Assembly (NCBI RefSeq): GCF_004363245.1
Contig: NZ_SNYV01000013.1
Coordinates: 22,881 to 86,880 of the forward strand
DNA: 64,000 nt
Reading direction: 5' to 3'
DNA from: Sphingobacterium yanglingense
Lineage (GTDB): Bacteria; Bacteroidota; Bacteroidia; Sphingobacteriales; Sphingobacteriaceae
The translations under genes were made by a program, and so were the position numbers. Under the pieces are notes generated by a model. The model was not told the DNA's origin. It ran no database searches and worked only from the letters and a program-made list of their open reading frames with translations. Positions 51,072-63,400 of the stretch are shown piece after piece; the first letter of the stretch is position 1; every line of letters begins with the position of its first letter.

Positions 51072-52193
51072 ATGGAAGAAAATAAACGGGCCGAACACTT
51101 TCTCGAACTGATAAAAAAATCGAGACGAGGTAAGTTCAAACTGTATATAGGCATGAGTGCGGGAGTTGGCAAAACCTATAGAATGCTGCAGGAAGCCCAT
51201 GCTATGCTCAAGAATGGTATAGATGTTAAGATTGGTTATATCGAAACACATTTTCGAAAAGAAACCCATGAGCTCTTAGAGGGGCTTCCTGTTATTCCTA
51301 GAAAGAGGATGTTTTATAAGGGAAAGGAACTCGAGGAAATGGATCTACAGGGGATTCTGTCTGTTCGACCCGAGGTGGTGATTGTCGATGAATTGGCTCA
51401 TACCAATATGGAAGGGAGTGCCAATGAGAAGAGGTGGCAGGACGTGATGGATATTCTATCTGCAGGGATCAATGTGATCAGCGCAGTAAATATCCAGCAT
51501 ATCGAAAGCCTGAATGATGAGGTACATCGTATTACTGGCGTCGAAGTGCGTGAGCGTATTCCTGATAGTGTAGTCGCACTGGCCGATGAGGTAGTGAATA
51601 TAGATCTAACAGCCGAAGAATTGATTGATCGCCTAAAGGCAGGGAAAATTTATGACAAAAGCAAAGTTGACAGTGCTCTTGTCAATTTTTTTAAGAGTGA
51701 TCATATTCTTCAGTTGAGGGAGTTGGCCCTAAAAGAAGTCGCTTCTCAAGTGCAACGAAAAGTCGAATCGGAGGTCGCTCCGCTGCGTGCGGTAAAGAAA
51801 GAGCGGCTAATGGCTTGTATCAGTTCGAATGAAAAGACCGCTCGCACAATAATTCGTAAGACCGCCCGACTGGCCAACTATTACAATGCGGTATGGTATG
51901 TGCTCTACGTGCAGACAGGTAAAGAAAGTGTGGATAAGATAGCCTTAGATAAACAGCGCCATCTCATTAATAATTTTAAATTGGCAACCGAATTGGGGGC
52001 TGAGATCGTAAAGATAAAAAGCAATGGTATTACGCAGGCTATTTTGACACAATGTGAGGAGCGTAAGATAACGACGGTATGTATCGGGAAGCCACATATG
52101 ACCTTGTTACGGATTATTTTGGCAACGGATACGTTTAATACCTTATTGAATAAATTGTCCAAGGAAAATATAGACTTGGTTATTTTGAGCTGA
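51072..52193 (+). CDS. kdpD: Kinase-less KdpD sensor (KdpD N-domain plus USP domain)
   Basis: A 373-residue protein, well below the roughly 890-residue enterobacterial KdpD. Residues 1-215 are the KdpD domain with Walker A GVGKT (31-35) and DELAHTN near 114. Residues about 235-373 are a universal-stress-protein-like domain (CISSNEKTARTIIRKTARLA ... CIGKPHMTLLRIILATDTFN). The four-helix membrane region, GAF and histidine kinase parts are absent. It probably senses intracellular K+, nucleotide or c-di-AMP and passes the signal to the separate kinase 30 bp downstream. Confidence 0.9.
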   Translation: MEENKRAEHFLELIKKSRRGKFKLYIGMSAGVGKTYRMLQEAHAMLKNGIDVKIGYIETHFRKETHELLEGLPVIPRKRMFYKGKELEEMDLQGILSVRPEVVIVDELAHTNMEGSANEKRWQDVMDILSAGINVISAVNIQHIESLNDEVHRITGVEVRERIPDSVVALADEVVNIDLTAEELIDRLKAGKIYDKSKVDSALVNFFKSDHILQLRELALKEVASQVQRKVESEVAPLRAVKKERLMACISSNEKTARTIIRKTARLANYYNAVWYVLYVQTGKESVDKIALDKQRHLINNFKLATELGAEIVKIKSNGITQAILTQCEERKITTVCIGKPHMTLLRIILATDTFNTLLNKLSKENIDLVILS

Positions 52194-52223
52194 TAGCTCC
52201 CTGATTATATTATAGGATAGGTT

Positions 52224-53957
52224 ATGAAGATGAACATAAAAGCAAAAATTACGTTTGGGGTAGGGATGTTATTCTTCCTGATTGTCTTGCTGGCTGCGGT
52301 CAGTGGTTGGTATGTCAATCAGTTGAAAAGAGATACGAACAATATTCTTGTTGCCAATTACAATACCCTACAGTATGCGAATAATATGTTGACTGTACTT
52401 GACGAATTGGATACAGATCCTGTTGCAGTGAATCTATTTAAGGAGAATCTGGATAAGCAAAGCCGCAATATGACGGAAATAGGTGAGCGTGATGCTACAC
52501 AGTTGATTTTACAACATTTACAGGCATTGGAGCAAAAGCCGGATGATCCCGTCCTGATAGCGGCTATACGTACTGATATTACCGAGCTGATGCGATTGAA
52601 CATGGGAGCTATCGAACGGAAGAGCGATATAGCGGATGATACGGCTCATCGTGCTATTGTGATTATATCGATAACAGGAGCATTGTGCTTTTTGATTGCT
52701 TTTGTACTGTTGGTCAATCTTCCATCGTCTATTGCCGATCCGATTACCGAACTCTCTGCAAGTATCAAGGAGATCGCCAATCAAAATTATAAGAAGCGTG
52801 TTTTCTTTTCCGGTCACAGGGAGTTTGGAGAGCTGGCACAGTCTTTTAATACGATGGCCGAAAAGTTGGAAGAGTATGCGGATAGCAAATTGGATAAGTT
52901 GTTAAAAAGTAAGAAACGTATAGATACCCTTATCGAGCGAATGCATGATCCAGTGATCGGAACGGATGAGGACGAGGTTATTCTATTTGCAAACGAGCAA
53001 GCCTGTAAGGTAACAGGGATGAAAAATGAGGAATTGATAGGTCGGTCAATTCGAGATCTGGTACTGCACAACGATCTGTTGCGGGATGTGTACCTTGATT
53101 GGAATAGAAGTGTGGATGCTATACCAGGTACTAAGACGCTTAAGATATATGCGGATGGTAAAGAAAGTTATTTTGAAAAGGAATTGGTTAATATCAATAT
53201 CGTTCCTACTGGGGAGGAGGGTGAACAGTTTATAGGACGGGTTATTCTGTTGAAAAACATTACTGCTTTTAAAGAAATGGATTTGGCTAAAACCAATTTC
53301 ATTGGAACGGTGTCACACGAGTTTAAAACACCTATAGCTTCTATCAAATTAGGCATACAGTTGCTCGAAAATAAGCAGGTTGGCGAGTTGAATGAGGAGC
53401 AAAACGGGCTGGTGTTAGGTATTAAAGATGATTTACAGCGTCTTTTGGATATTACAGGTGAGCTACTGAATATGGCACAGGTCGAAAGTGGTGCGATACA
53501 AATGAATGTGGCCTCCACGGAAGTACGACCTATCGTGGAGTATGCTGTCGAGGCCAATCGCGCAGCAATGGATCAACGGCATATACAGGTGGTAGTTGAT
53601 ATTGATGAGCCTACTGCCGAAGTACAGGCCGACTCTGAAAAAACAGCGTGGGTGCTGACTAATCTTCTTTCCAATGCGTTGCGCTATTCGCACGATGAAT
53701 CTAGAGTATATATCCACGTATATAGTAAGGAAGACAAAATATGGTTTGCTGTAAGGGATACAGGGCAGGGGATACTTCCTGAGTATATGGACAAGATCTT
53801 TCACCGTTATTTTAGGGTTCCCGGTTCTAAAAAAGAAGGGACAGGATTGGGGCTGAGTATCAGTAAAGAATTTATCGAGGCACAGGGAGGCACTATTACT
53901 GTAGAAAGTGAATATGGGGTAGGCAGTGTTTTCTCTTTTTGTCTCAAAAAAAGCTAA
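52224..53957 (+). CDS. HAMP-PAS sensor histidine kinase paired with KdpD
   Basis: A 577-residue kinase. Two membrane helices (about 9-31 and 148-170) flank a helical periplasmic sensor. HAMP spans about 172-225 and PAS about 230-350 (ERMHDPVIGTDEDEVILFAN). The HisKA phospho-acceptor is H365 in VSHEFKTP. The HATPase_c motifs are the N box NLLSNALRYS, DTGQGILPEY and GTGLGLSIS. It is last in the kdp cluster and, with the kinase-less KdpD and the NtrC-type regulator, makes a three-part K+ signalling system. Confidence 0.92.
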   Translation: MKMNIKAKITFGVGMLFFLIVLLAAVSGWYVNQLKRDTNNILVANYNTLQYANNMLTVLDELDTDPVAVNLFKENLDKQSRNMTEIGERDATQLILQHLQALEQKPDDPVLIAAIRTDITELMRLNMGAIERKSDIADDTAHRAIVIISITGALCFLIAFVLLVNLPSSIADPITELSASIKEIANQNYKKRVFFSGHREFGELAQSFNTMAEKLEEYADSKLDKLLKSKKRIDTLIERMHDPVIGTDEDEVILFANEQACKVTGMKNEELIGRSIRDLVLHNDLLRDVYLDWNRSVDAIPGTKTLKIYADGKESYFEKELVNINIVPTGEEGEQFIGRVILLKNITAFKEMDLAKTNFIGTVSHEFKTPIASIKLGIQLLENKQVGELNEEQNGLVLGIKDDLQRLLDITGELLNMAQVESGAIQMNVASTEVRPIVEYAVEANRAAMDQRHIQVVVDIDEPTAEVQADSEKTAWVLTNLLSNALRYSHDESRVYIHVYSKEDKIWFAVRDTGQGILPEYMDKIFHRYFRVPGSKKEGTGLGLSISKEFIEAQGGTITVESEYGVGSVFSFCLKKS

Positions 53958-53981
53958 CTATCAGTATTTCATTTTTATATC

Positions 53982-54009
53982 AACCTCAGTCCAAATCTGA
54001 GGTTTTTTT
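53982..54009 (+). terminator. Terminator of the kdp operon
   Basis: AACCTCAG and CTGAGGTT form a perfect 8-bp stem with a 7-nt loop, running into TTTTTTT, 25 bp after the kinase stop. Confidence 0.9.
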
Positions 54010-54125
54010 GTTTTGTTCAACGAGCGTTGAATGTTGTGCCGACAACTATTTTTAATGTTTAGTAGGTGTTTTTGTAGCTTAAAATTTACAAAATGAAACT
54101 AAAACATTCTCTTTGGTTAATTTAA

Positions 54126-54181
54126 TAACATGTGTCACTAAAAAAAGTGATATATATCACTTTTTTTAGTGACACATGTTA
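54126..54181. repeat. Perfect 56-bp palindrome
   Basis: Twenty-eight base pairs of exact self-complementarity with no spacer, centred at TATATATA (54150-54157). The arm reads TAACATGTGTCACTAAAAAA then AGTGATAT. Each arm also contains its own small inverted repeat (TCACT-A5-AGTGA), so alternative hairpins exist. It may act as a terminator, an RNA-stability element or a protein-binding cruciform. Confidence 0.85.
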
Positions 54182-54373
54182 ACTGTTTGGTGAAAGTATT
54201 TAATGACTTCCGTTTTTTTTATTCGTTTCAAGAAAATTTGTCGCAATGGTAAAGCTTTTTAGTCGGCTAACCTCTATTTTAAATATATTTAAATATTGTT
54301 TTAGTTAATTAATATTCCGAAAATAATCTTAAAACTTTCGTTTGAATAATTTTTTTTAATAAAGAGTAACATT

Positions 54374-54381
54374 TAGTTTTG
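54374..54381 (+). promoter_or_regulatory. Possible -7 box for the giant surface protein gene
   Basis: TAGTTTTG matches TAnnTTTG. It lies 112 bp upstream of ATG 54493. A TTTG occurs 29 bp farther up, too far for a standard -33 box. Confidence 0.3.
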
Positions 54382-54492
54382 TAATGTATTTATCATGTTA
54401 CATATGATAGATGCTACCTAGTTGAAATTGTAATGATGTATTTGAGTGCGCGGATTCGCGGGCTCAGAGTCCATACCAAGTTGTTGATATAT

Positions 54493-57400
54493 ATGAAAAA
54501 TGCAAGTCAAGCCCCTGGATTATTGCGAAGCCGTTCGTTAAGCTTCCTGTTTATGCTGGTTACTTATTGTAGTTTGTTGCTGATGCCTGGATGGGCCAGG
54601 GGGCAGACGAAGATTCTGGCTAATGAGGTGACTTATACAAGTCCTAACACTGCTAAAGATCTTTTAGAGAACGTTCCACTTGTCACTAAAACAAAGAAAA
54701 CCGTTGAGGAGCCTAATAATGCTTTGACAGATGATGATTCGTACGCACGGCTTATTGGCTCGCCAGGTTTATTGCTAGGTCTAGGATCATTTGAGGGTGT
54801 TATTGAACTCAAGTTTCCAAGTACATTACCCGCGAATACCTGGTCTTACGTTAGGATTCAGGGAGATGGAGATCTTTTTAAAGCTTTGCTAGGCGGGAGT
54901 TTAGGTAATGTTTTAGGAGTTGTTTTGAATGCTGTTTTAATTGGTGGACAAGAAATGGAGTTTGATGCTCGATTGGGGGCTAATTCCGTTTTAAAACGAT
55001 CGAGTACGCAAGGTTTTGGTACAGATAACGTTAAGCTGTTAATTGATGCGGACGGTAGTTACGTGTTAGCAATGCGTCCAGCAAGTGGATATGATCGTAT
55101 TCGTATAACAAATAAAACTGGTTCTCTTTTAGGTTTAGGCACTGTAAAAACATTAGATGTTTATAATGCCTTTTACTATGAAGATAATAATAAGGATTGT
55201 GGACGGCCATTCTTCACCTCTTTTGATGGTACCAGTACTGGTTTGACATTAGATGTTCTTCCTATAGATAATGGAACAATAAAGTATGCTATTGACACAG
55301 ATCCTAATACTTTTACGACTTTAAAGGCTTCTTCAGTTTTGGGACTTAGTGTTGCCGGAAGTATATCTCAGAATTTTTATTTTCCAACGGCTACAGATGA
55401 AACGTCTACCGCGAATATTAAATTGGCGCTCGGATCTGGTGGTTTATTAGATTTAAAGGTTTTGAGTGGTATAGATGTTATATTCAAAAATAATGGACAG
55501 ACAGTTGCGACAAAATCTTTAAGTAGCGGATTGCTTGCAGGAACAAATTTGCTAGGATTGCTGCAAAATGGGCAACCCGTAACATTAACGTTTGGATTAG
55601 GAGCGAAATTTGATCAAATAGAAATTCGTTCCAGTGCTTTAGTCGGGTTGAGCTTAGCAGCTCCTGATATTAAGATTTACGATGTGCAGCGTTATGATGG
55701 TGTGACTTGTGTGAATCCTAATATTGTAACACCGACTCCGACTTCGCCCATGTTGTCACAAAAGAATTGTGCAGTGGGACTTATCGCTCATCAACACGCG
55801 AATTTTCCTACTAATACCATTGATGGAAATAACGATACCTATACTACACTAGAAGCAAGCTCCGGAATTGCTGTGGGTGTAGGTGCTTATAATGGTTTTG
55901 TCGAGATGGGATTTGCAACTCCAGTAGCCGCTGGAAAAACTACTTACGTGCGTATAGATTTTGATAATGAAGTACTAGGAGGTCTGCTGAATGGTAGTGT
56001 GGGAGGATTATTGAACGGAGTTGTAGGTAACGTTTTATTCGGGAACCATTACTTTACGATTGAAGGAAAGAGTAATGGAGCTGTGGTTTATAGCCGATCA
56101 AGTAATGATGGACTCTCTAGTATAGGCAAAGTTGGTGCAGGAGGTGCGAGGATTGTACAAGATAAAAACGGACATTATTATATTGCAATCACACCGGATG
56201 TTGAAATAAATTCAGTTAGAATTACAGAGAATCTGGGTGCATTGGTGGGACTTGGGACTGTAAAAACTATGAATGTCTATCATGCATGTCACGCTACGGG
56301 GGCAGAGCCATGTGAGCAAGGTTTTGCGACGTTCTCTGAGTCTTCGGGTATTACATTAGATTTATTAGGTCTAGGCGCAGCAGGAGTAACTGAGGCGCAA
56401 AACGCAATAGATTTAGGCTCTGATGGTAAGGCTAATCTTACTACAGCATCCAAAATAAGTGTAGGAGCAGTTGGCATTGCTGGAACAATGATGCAACATG
56501 TTCAATTTCATGGGCTTTCTACTGATCGAGATCACTTTAGAGTGAAAATGAAGATGCAGAATAATGGCGTAGTCACTGCAAATGTACTTGGTAGCATTAT
56601 TGTAAAAGCATATGATGGTGAGCAAGAAGTGTATTCACAACGCTTAAATGAGCGGTTAATCCCAGGACTGGATTTATTGAATTTGCTTTCCTCAGGACAA
56701 ATGGTTAATCTTCCATTTGCGCCAGGGAAGTCTTTTGATAGAGTAGCAGTCGGAATCGCTTCTCTGGTGGATGCGAATATTATTTCAGTTCCACTGGAAA
56801 TATATAGTATTGAACGTTTTTCACAGGCTTGTCCAGATCCCGAATTAAAGTGGGATCCTAAGACTACACCGCCTTTCAAAACGCCAGCCTGTGTCGACGA
56901 AGTGACAAGTTTTGAAAATGTAAATTTCCCATACGAGGCTATTACTGATAATCCAAGTGCAGATACATATGCCACGCTTACTGCAGGTGCTGGAGTAGCT
57001 GCAGGACTAGGTAGCTATTCGAGCCATATTGAACTGAAATACTCTGGTATCGGAGCTGCGGCACACGAGGTGTCTTACATACGGGTGGATACTGAAGGAA
57101 ATCTTTTTAAAGCGTTATTAGGCGGATCACTAGGTAATACTTTGGGGAATGTCTTAGGCTCTGTTGCTTTGGGTAACCAGTATATAGTTGTTCAAGCTAA
57201 AGATGCTGTTGGTAATCCAGTAGGAACAGCACATTCAAGTGTAGCAGGTTTCAACAGCGAGTTTGTCAAATTGGTAAAAGATAAGGATGGTAAGTTCTAT
57301 TTAGCAGTTACAGCTGCAGGTGCCTATCAATCAGTGCGTATAGAATATCACCATACTGCTCTAGTAGGTGCTATGGGATCGTCTGCATTGAAAGTATATA

Positions 57401-60400
57401 GCATGTGTAGGGAGACTGAGTTTGATGCTTGCGAACAAGCGACTTTCACTTCATGGGATGGCAATGGAATTGCTCTAGATATTGCCGATTTGACAAAAGG
57501 TGGTGTGGCTAATCCAGAGTTTGCTTTAGATGGCAGCAATAGTTCGAACTATTCGACATTAAATGTAGGTATAGTAGGAGTAGGTGCTTCTGTCTCTCAA
57601 AAGGTATATTTCAAAACGAAATCAGATATCACCGATGAGTTGAGAGTTCGTTTGCAATTGGCAAATCCAGGAATATTGAATTTAGATTTATTTGGAAATA
57701 CCAAGTTGATATTCTACGATGGAGAGCAGAACGTAAAAGAAATGACGTTGGCATCTGGCTTAATCAATAATATTGATTTGTTAGGTTTATTCAATTCAGG
57801 AGGCGTACAATCCTTTACTTTTGCACCAGGTGTGGCATACAATCGTGTAGAACTGCGGATAGAAACAGTGGTTGGCGTCAATACCAGTGCCCCGATTCGC
57901 CTATATGGTATGTCGCGCATTACTGCGGGATGTCCAGACCCAGACTTCCTTTCTCCAAATGAGGTGTTTAAATCACCAGTTTGTGCTGACGGCGTTGAGC
58001 TTGGTAACGTAAGGGCGGTAGATGATGTAACCAATGCGGTGGACGGAGATTATAATACCTATGCAAACATGCGGTCAGACGCAGGTGCGATCTTTGGTAT
58101 CGGCAACAAAGAAAGTATTCTTGAATTGAAATATGGTGCAGCTGTAGGTGCGAATACAACTTCTTACTTAAGGATAGGTGATGATGCAGGTATACTTGAG
58201 TCATTATTGTCAGGAAGTATTGGTGAAGCAGTATATGGATTGCTAAATAATGTCGCTCTAGGTGATAATTATTTCGTGGTCCGTGCCAAAAATGGTGCTA
58301 ATAAAGTTCTAGAAGGAAGTAGCAGAAATGGCTTTGCTGATGCTAATGGATTGATAAAAATAGTCCAAGATAAAGCAGGTAGACATTATGTAGCTATCTC
58401 ACCGAATCTTGATTATACAAGTGTAGAAATTAAAGCATTTTCCGAATCTTTAATAGGTGTGCTAGCCAACGGATATAATCTACACGTATACGGCATGTGC
58501 CATGAAACTGATTTTTCTGGTTGTCAAGAGGGATTCTCTACTTCTTGGGACGGTAGTGGACTTTCGGTCGGTATTACAGGGGTTGGTTCATATGGGGTTA
58601 AAGATGCGTTCAAAGCATTGAACAACAATAATAATGGTGATTATTCAACCTTAAGCCTTGGTAATTTAAGTGTCGCAGGACATATTCAACAAAATATACA
58701 ATATACTAATACCGTTGCGGCTAATACACCATTTAGATTAAAGATGGAAGTAGGCACAGGAACTGTTAATGTCTCTGTTTTTGATGGTATCAGAATCGTA
58801 GGGTATAAAGACGGTGTAGAAACTTATAATGAGCCATTGCAAACAGCAGTATTAGGTGGAGTTTCTTTAGGTACTTTATTTAATAATGGTGGTGCGCATG
58901 ATGTAGATTTTGCGATGGATCAAGAGGTAGACGAAATTGCTCTGAGATTAAATTCTTTGGTAAGCGCTACTGTGGGAGTTCCGGATGTTCGTTTGTACTA
59001 CATCGTTCAAGATTGTAATTTACCTTTATTCACTGCTTGGAAGTCATTCAAAGTAGGTAATGATGCAAATATTAAGACTGTAAAAGGTGGTGAAGAAGTA
59101 GAATATACTATCCATGTACGCAACACAGGTTCTGTGGCGCTGAACGATTATATCGTTACGGATGCTATTCCTGCCAATACTACTTATGTAGCAGGATCGG
59201 GAGGTACATTTGCAAATGATGTAGTGACATTTACTGATATTGATGTAGCGGCAGGAGCTACTACGACTGTGAGTTTCAAAGTTACTGTAAATCCAGATCT
59301 AACGGGTGTTACTAAAATTAGCAACGTTGCATTGGTTAAGAAAGATGTTGCAGATCCAGGAACGGAAACTTTCCCCCCATCTGCAGCGGATCCGAATGAG
59401 CCAAAAACAGATGGAGATAAAGGAACGGATATACCAGTTGATCAAATCTCATCAATATCTACTTGGAAATATGCTGGGGCCTCACAGGCAGGGACAGTAG
59501 TTGCTTTTGTGTCCGGAGGCGAAACAATAGAGTATACCATATATATTAAAAATACAGGTAACCAAGCTTTAACAGGCGTTAAGGTTACAGAAGCTGTACC
59601 AACAGGGACAACCCTAGCTGCCGGAAGTTCTATAACTTTCCCAGATTTAAATATAGCCGTAGGTGCTACAGAGTCTGTCACTTTCTCTGTTACGGTTAAT
59701 AACGACTTGACTGGAGTTAATTCTATTAGCAACGTAGCTACAGTTACTGTCGGAGGGACACCGGTACAGACTACTCCGGCTGATCCAATGAATCCTATTG
59801 TTGGTCCTGATCCAAACAAAAATCCTGGTGATCCGACAGAGGTTCCGGTTGCCAAAGTGGGTAAAGTAACCACATGGAAGTCATTTATTATTGATGGAGA
59901 CCCGTCTATACAGACTGTTCAGGGAGGAGAGTTGGTGGAATATACCATCCACATCCGAAATACAGGAAACACGCAATTGACGAATGTCAAGATTGCTGAT
60001 GAACTACAGGCTGGTATTACATATGTTTCCGGTGGTTTTTTTGACGGTACTCGTGTAACTTTTGGTGCTACTGGTACTACACCGATTAATATTAACTACG
60101 GTCAGACGATAACACGCACATTTACTGTACGTGTCAATGCAGACCTGAGCCGCATTAATACCATTAGTAATATTGCGACAGTAGAAGGTGATGGCTTAAC
60201 ACCTACGCCCACTGTACAACCGGATCCAAATGACCCTAATGAACCGGGGGGGGCAGGGACGACGGATATTCCTGTTGTGGATAACTCGCAAGTGACTTTT
60301 ACAAAAGTTGGAGCGAATGCCACGGGGGCTAAGAAAATTGAGGAAGGGCAGACATTGACATATGTCCTTACGGTCGAGAATACAGGAAATAAAGATTTGA

Positions 60401-63400
60401 CAAATGTCACTGTAACAGATCCTTTATTGGCGGTACCTAGTTACTTTACAAATCAAGTTAAGGTCAACGGCGTTGCGCAGACAGTCGTCGGAGGTACCGG
60501 AGTAACACATACTATTGGAGGCCTGTCGGTAGGTGCGTCAGCAACTGTTACGATTCAACTAACAGCCGTAGCTAATTTGCCGGACAGCGATCCTGTTGTA
60601 AATATTGCGACAGTAACTTTTACAAAAGAAGATAATACCACAGATACCGAGACAGCTACAGAGACAGTTCTATCGGACTGCGATCCAGTATCTGCAAGTA
60701 ATATAGATGTAACACCTGTCTCTTCGGTGATATGCTTAGATGAACAGACTACATTTACAGCAACTCTTGCCGTAGGTTCGATGCCTACAGGCGCAGACTT
60801 TGTATGGCGTAGAGGATCCGATAATGGGCCTATCGTACATAAAGGAGATACCTATACAGTGACACCTAGCACTGCGGGCACACATACCTATGTCGTAAGT
60901 ATCGAAGGTGGAAGAGCTTGTTTCCAAACACCAGGTAAGACAGTTAGTGTAACAGTTAGCCCTCGAGCGACTGCCGACTTGGTCACTGCACGAGATATTG
61001 TGGCATGTGCAGACGGGTCTATTAATTTAAAGGACTCTGTTTATATCGATATATCTTTAGCGAATCGAAATCCTGTAATCAGATTCTACGAACAGGCTGA
61101 ATTGCTAACGGAATTAGTATCCACAACTATACCAACCGTTGAAGGTACGCATACGTATTATGTCACTGTGAGTGCTGATGGTCTGTGTGAGAATGCTCCG
61201 AATACTGCAGCCACACTTGTGGTAACTGTCAACCCACGCGCTGTGGCAGCAGATATTGCTGTTGCGGGTACGACGATCTGCGAAGGAGATAATACAACGC
61301 TTACAGCCGCTTTATCATCGGGGAAACAAATTAATAACCCTATATTTAAATGGTATAGTGATGCTGGATTAACTACATTGGTACATACAGGAGCTAGTTT
61401 TACACCATCTCCAGCATTGACAGTTACAACATCTTATTTTGTTACCGTTCAGGGAACAGGTGTTTGCGAGAATCTACCCGCAGAAGCCAAAGAAGTTGCT
61501 GTTACGGTGACACCTAGAGGTAAAGCTGGATTTATTACAGTAAACGGCCCAACGGAAGTCTGCGAGGGCAGTAAGATGCTTTTCCAAGCTACGTTGACTC
61601 AACCTACACCTCAGATTATAAACCCGGTGATCAGGTGGTATAAAGATGCTGCATTGACCGAATTGATCTATGAAGGTAATACTTTTGAATCAATCGCAGA
61701 CGCGAGTCGTATCGGGGTGAATACATTGTACGTCACTGTATCAGGTGATAACTACTGTGAGAATGCTGTAGGTACTGCCCAAAATCATGTAATAACGGTG
61801 AATGAAATGGCTGTTGTTAAACTGGAAAGTAAACAGACCTCATTCGCAATTTCGAAGGGGGCGGTGCTTGATTTATGGGGTGTTAGTGGTCCTACGGTAT
61901 CGCCGGCTACGACAACTGTCAAATGGTATGACCAAAATAATGCTGAAGTAGATCCTGCTAATGTGGAAAACTGGCTGAAGAATATTTCATTCTCTGCTGA
62001 AGGTACTTATACTTTACGTGTGGAAGCTAGTGCAGGTAGTTGTGTTTCTAGTACAACGATTACCATTACTGTATTTGATCCAGACCAGTGTCCTCCGTCC
62101 GTACAACGCGTTTATGCTTCAAGTCAAAGCTGGAGTTCAGTGATTACGGGAGGAGTTTCTAAGGAAGAACAAGCTGTTGATGGGAATGTGAAGACATATT
62201 CTACATTAACTACTGGGGTTGGTCTATTGGGGATAGGTACGGTATGGCAGAATTTAAATTTTGGACACAAGGTACCTGCAGGAACTCCTGTAACCGTTAA
62301 GCTTGGTAAAGAATATAGTGGATTGATGCTTGCAGGTGGTATTACGGTAGTAGGCTATAATGATGATGGTGATATAGGAGCGATCCGTGGTGTACAAGGT
62401 GCGATTTTAGATTTGTTGAACGCTGATAACGTTGTAGAGTTTACTTTTGTGCCGACCGAAGGAGGTGTAGCAAAACCTTATACTGGCGTACGTGTAATAC
62501 AAGGTGCACTGGTTAGTGTGGCGCAGAATGTCCGTTTGTATGGAGCTTATTATACAAAGAGTGGATCGGTAAATTGTGATCCTATTGACGCAAGCACGAA
62601 CAGGGATATTCTAGATCTGTACCATGGAGTACGCACTATTGGCCTTGGAGTAGCTAGCTCTTTGGCTACAGTCAAAGACCCATGGAAAGCAGTAGATAAT
62701 AATCCAAATACATTTGCCGAATTTTGGGCGGGCGCAGGCATCCTCAATGAAGGCTTTATTACACCAGTTTTCAAAACAAGAAGTACGGCTACAGATTCAT
62801 TGCACATTACTTTGGCTATTCCAAGTCAACCGGTATTGAGTCTTAGTTTGTTGACAAATATTAAGATACAGCGTTACCTTGGGAATACTAAGGTAGGGGA
62901 TGCAATACAACCTTTTGATCAGAATATTCTTGGATTACGTCTGTTGGGTTTGATGGGAGATGGTTCGCAGAAGGCAATATTAACTATTCCTTCGGATGGA
63001 TTAATTTACGATAGGGTCGATGTTGCCTATGGCAAGTTTGTGTCAGTAGGCGGTGATTTCGTAAATGTTTATGATGTAGCGCTAGTGCCTAAAATAGCCA
63101 ATGTGGACGATGGTTCTATGAGCTTTGAGGTGTGTGCAGCGGACGATTTACGGATCCAGATGCAAGACGGTTGTACCACTTATGAATTGTTCGATGATAA
63201 GGGGAACTCCTTAACAACGACAGACAATCTGAACTTTAAACTTCCTACAGGTGTACAACCTGGTACTTACACGTATTATGTACAGGCTAAACGTTACGAT
63301 TGTGCGGTAGGACCAAGACAGGAGATAACTGTCAAGGTTAATGCATTGCCGACGACATCAAGTATCAAGCTCAATGATGTGGAACAAACTGCAATTACGT

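Larger units (their letters stand above)
53958..54492. other. 535-bp intergenic region before the giant surface protein
   Basis: Very AT-rich, with no gene. It contains the kdp terminator, a perfect 56-bp palindrome and a possible -7 box. The in-frame ATG pair at 54433 and 54436 is an alternative start for the giant protein. Confidence 0.6.
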
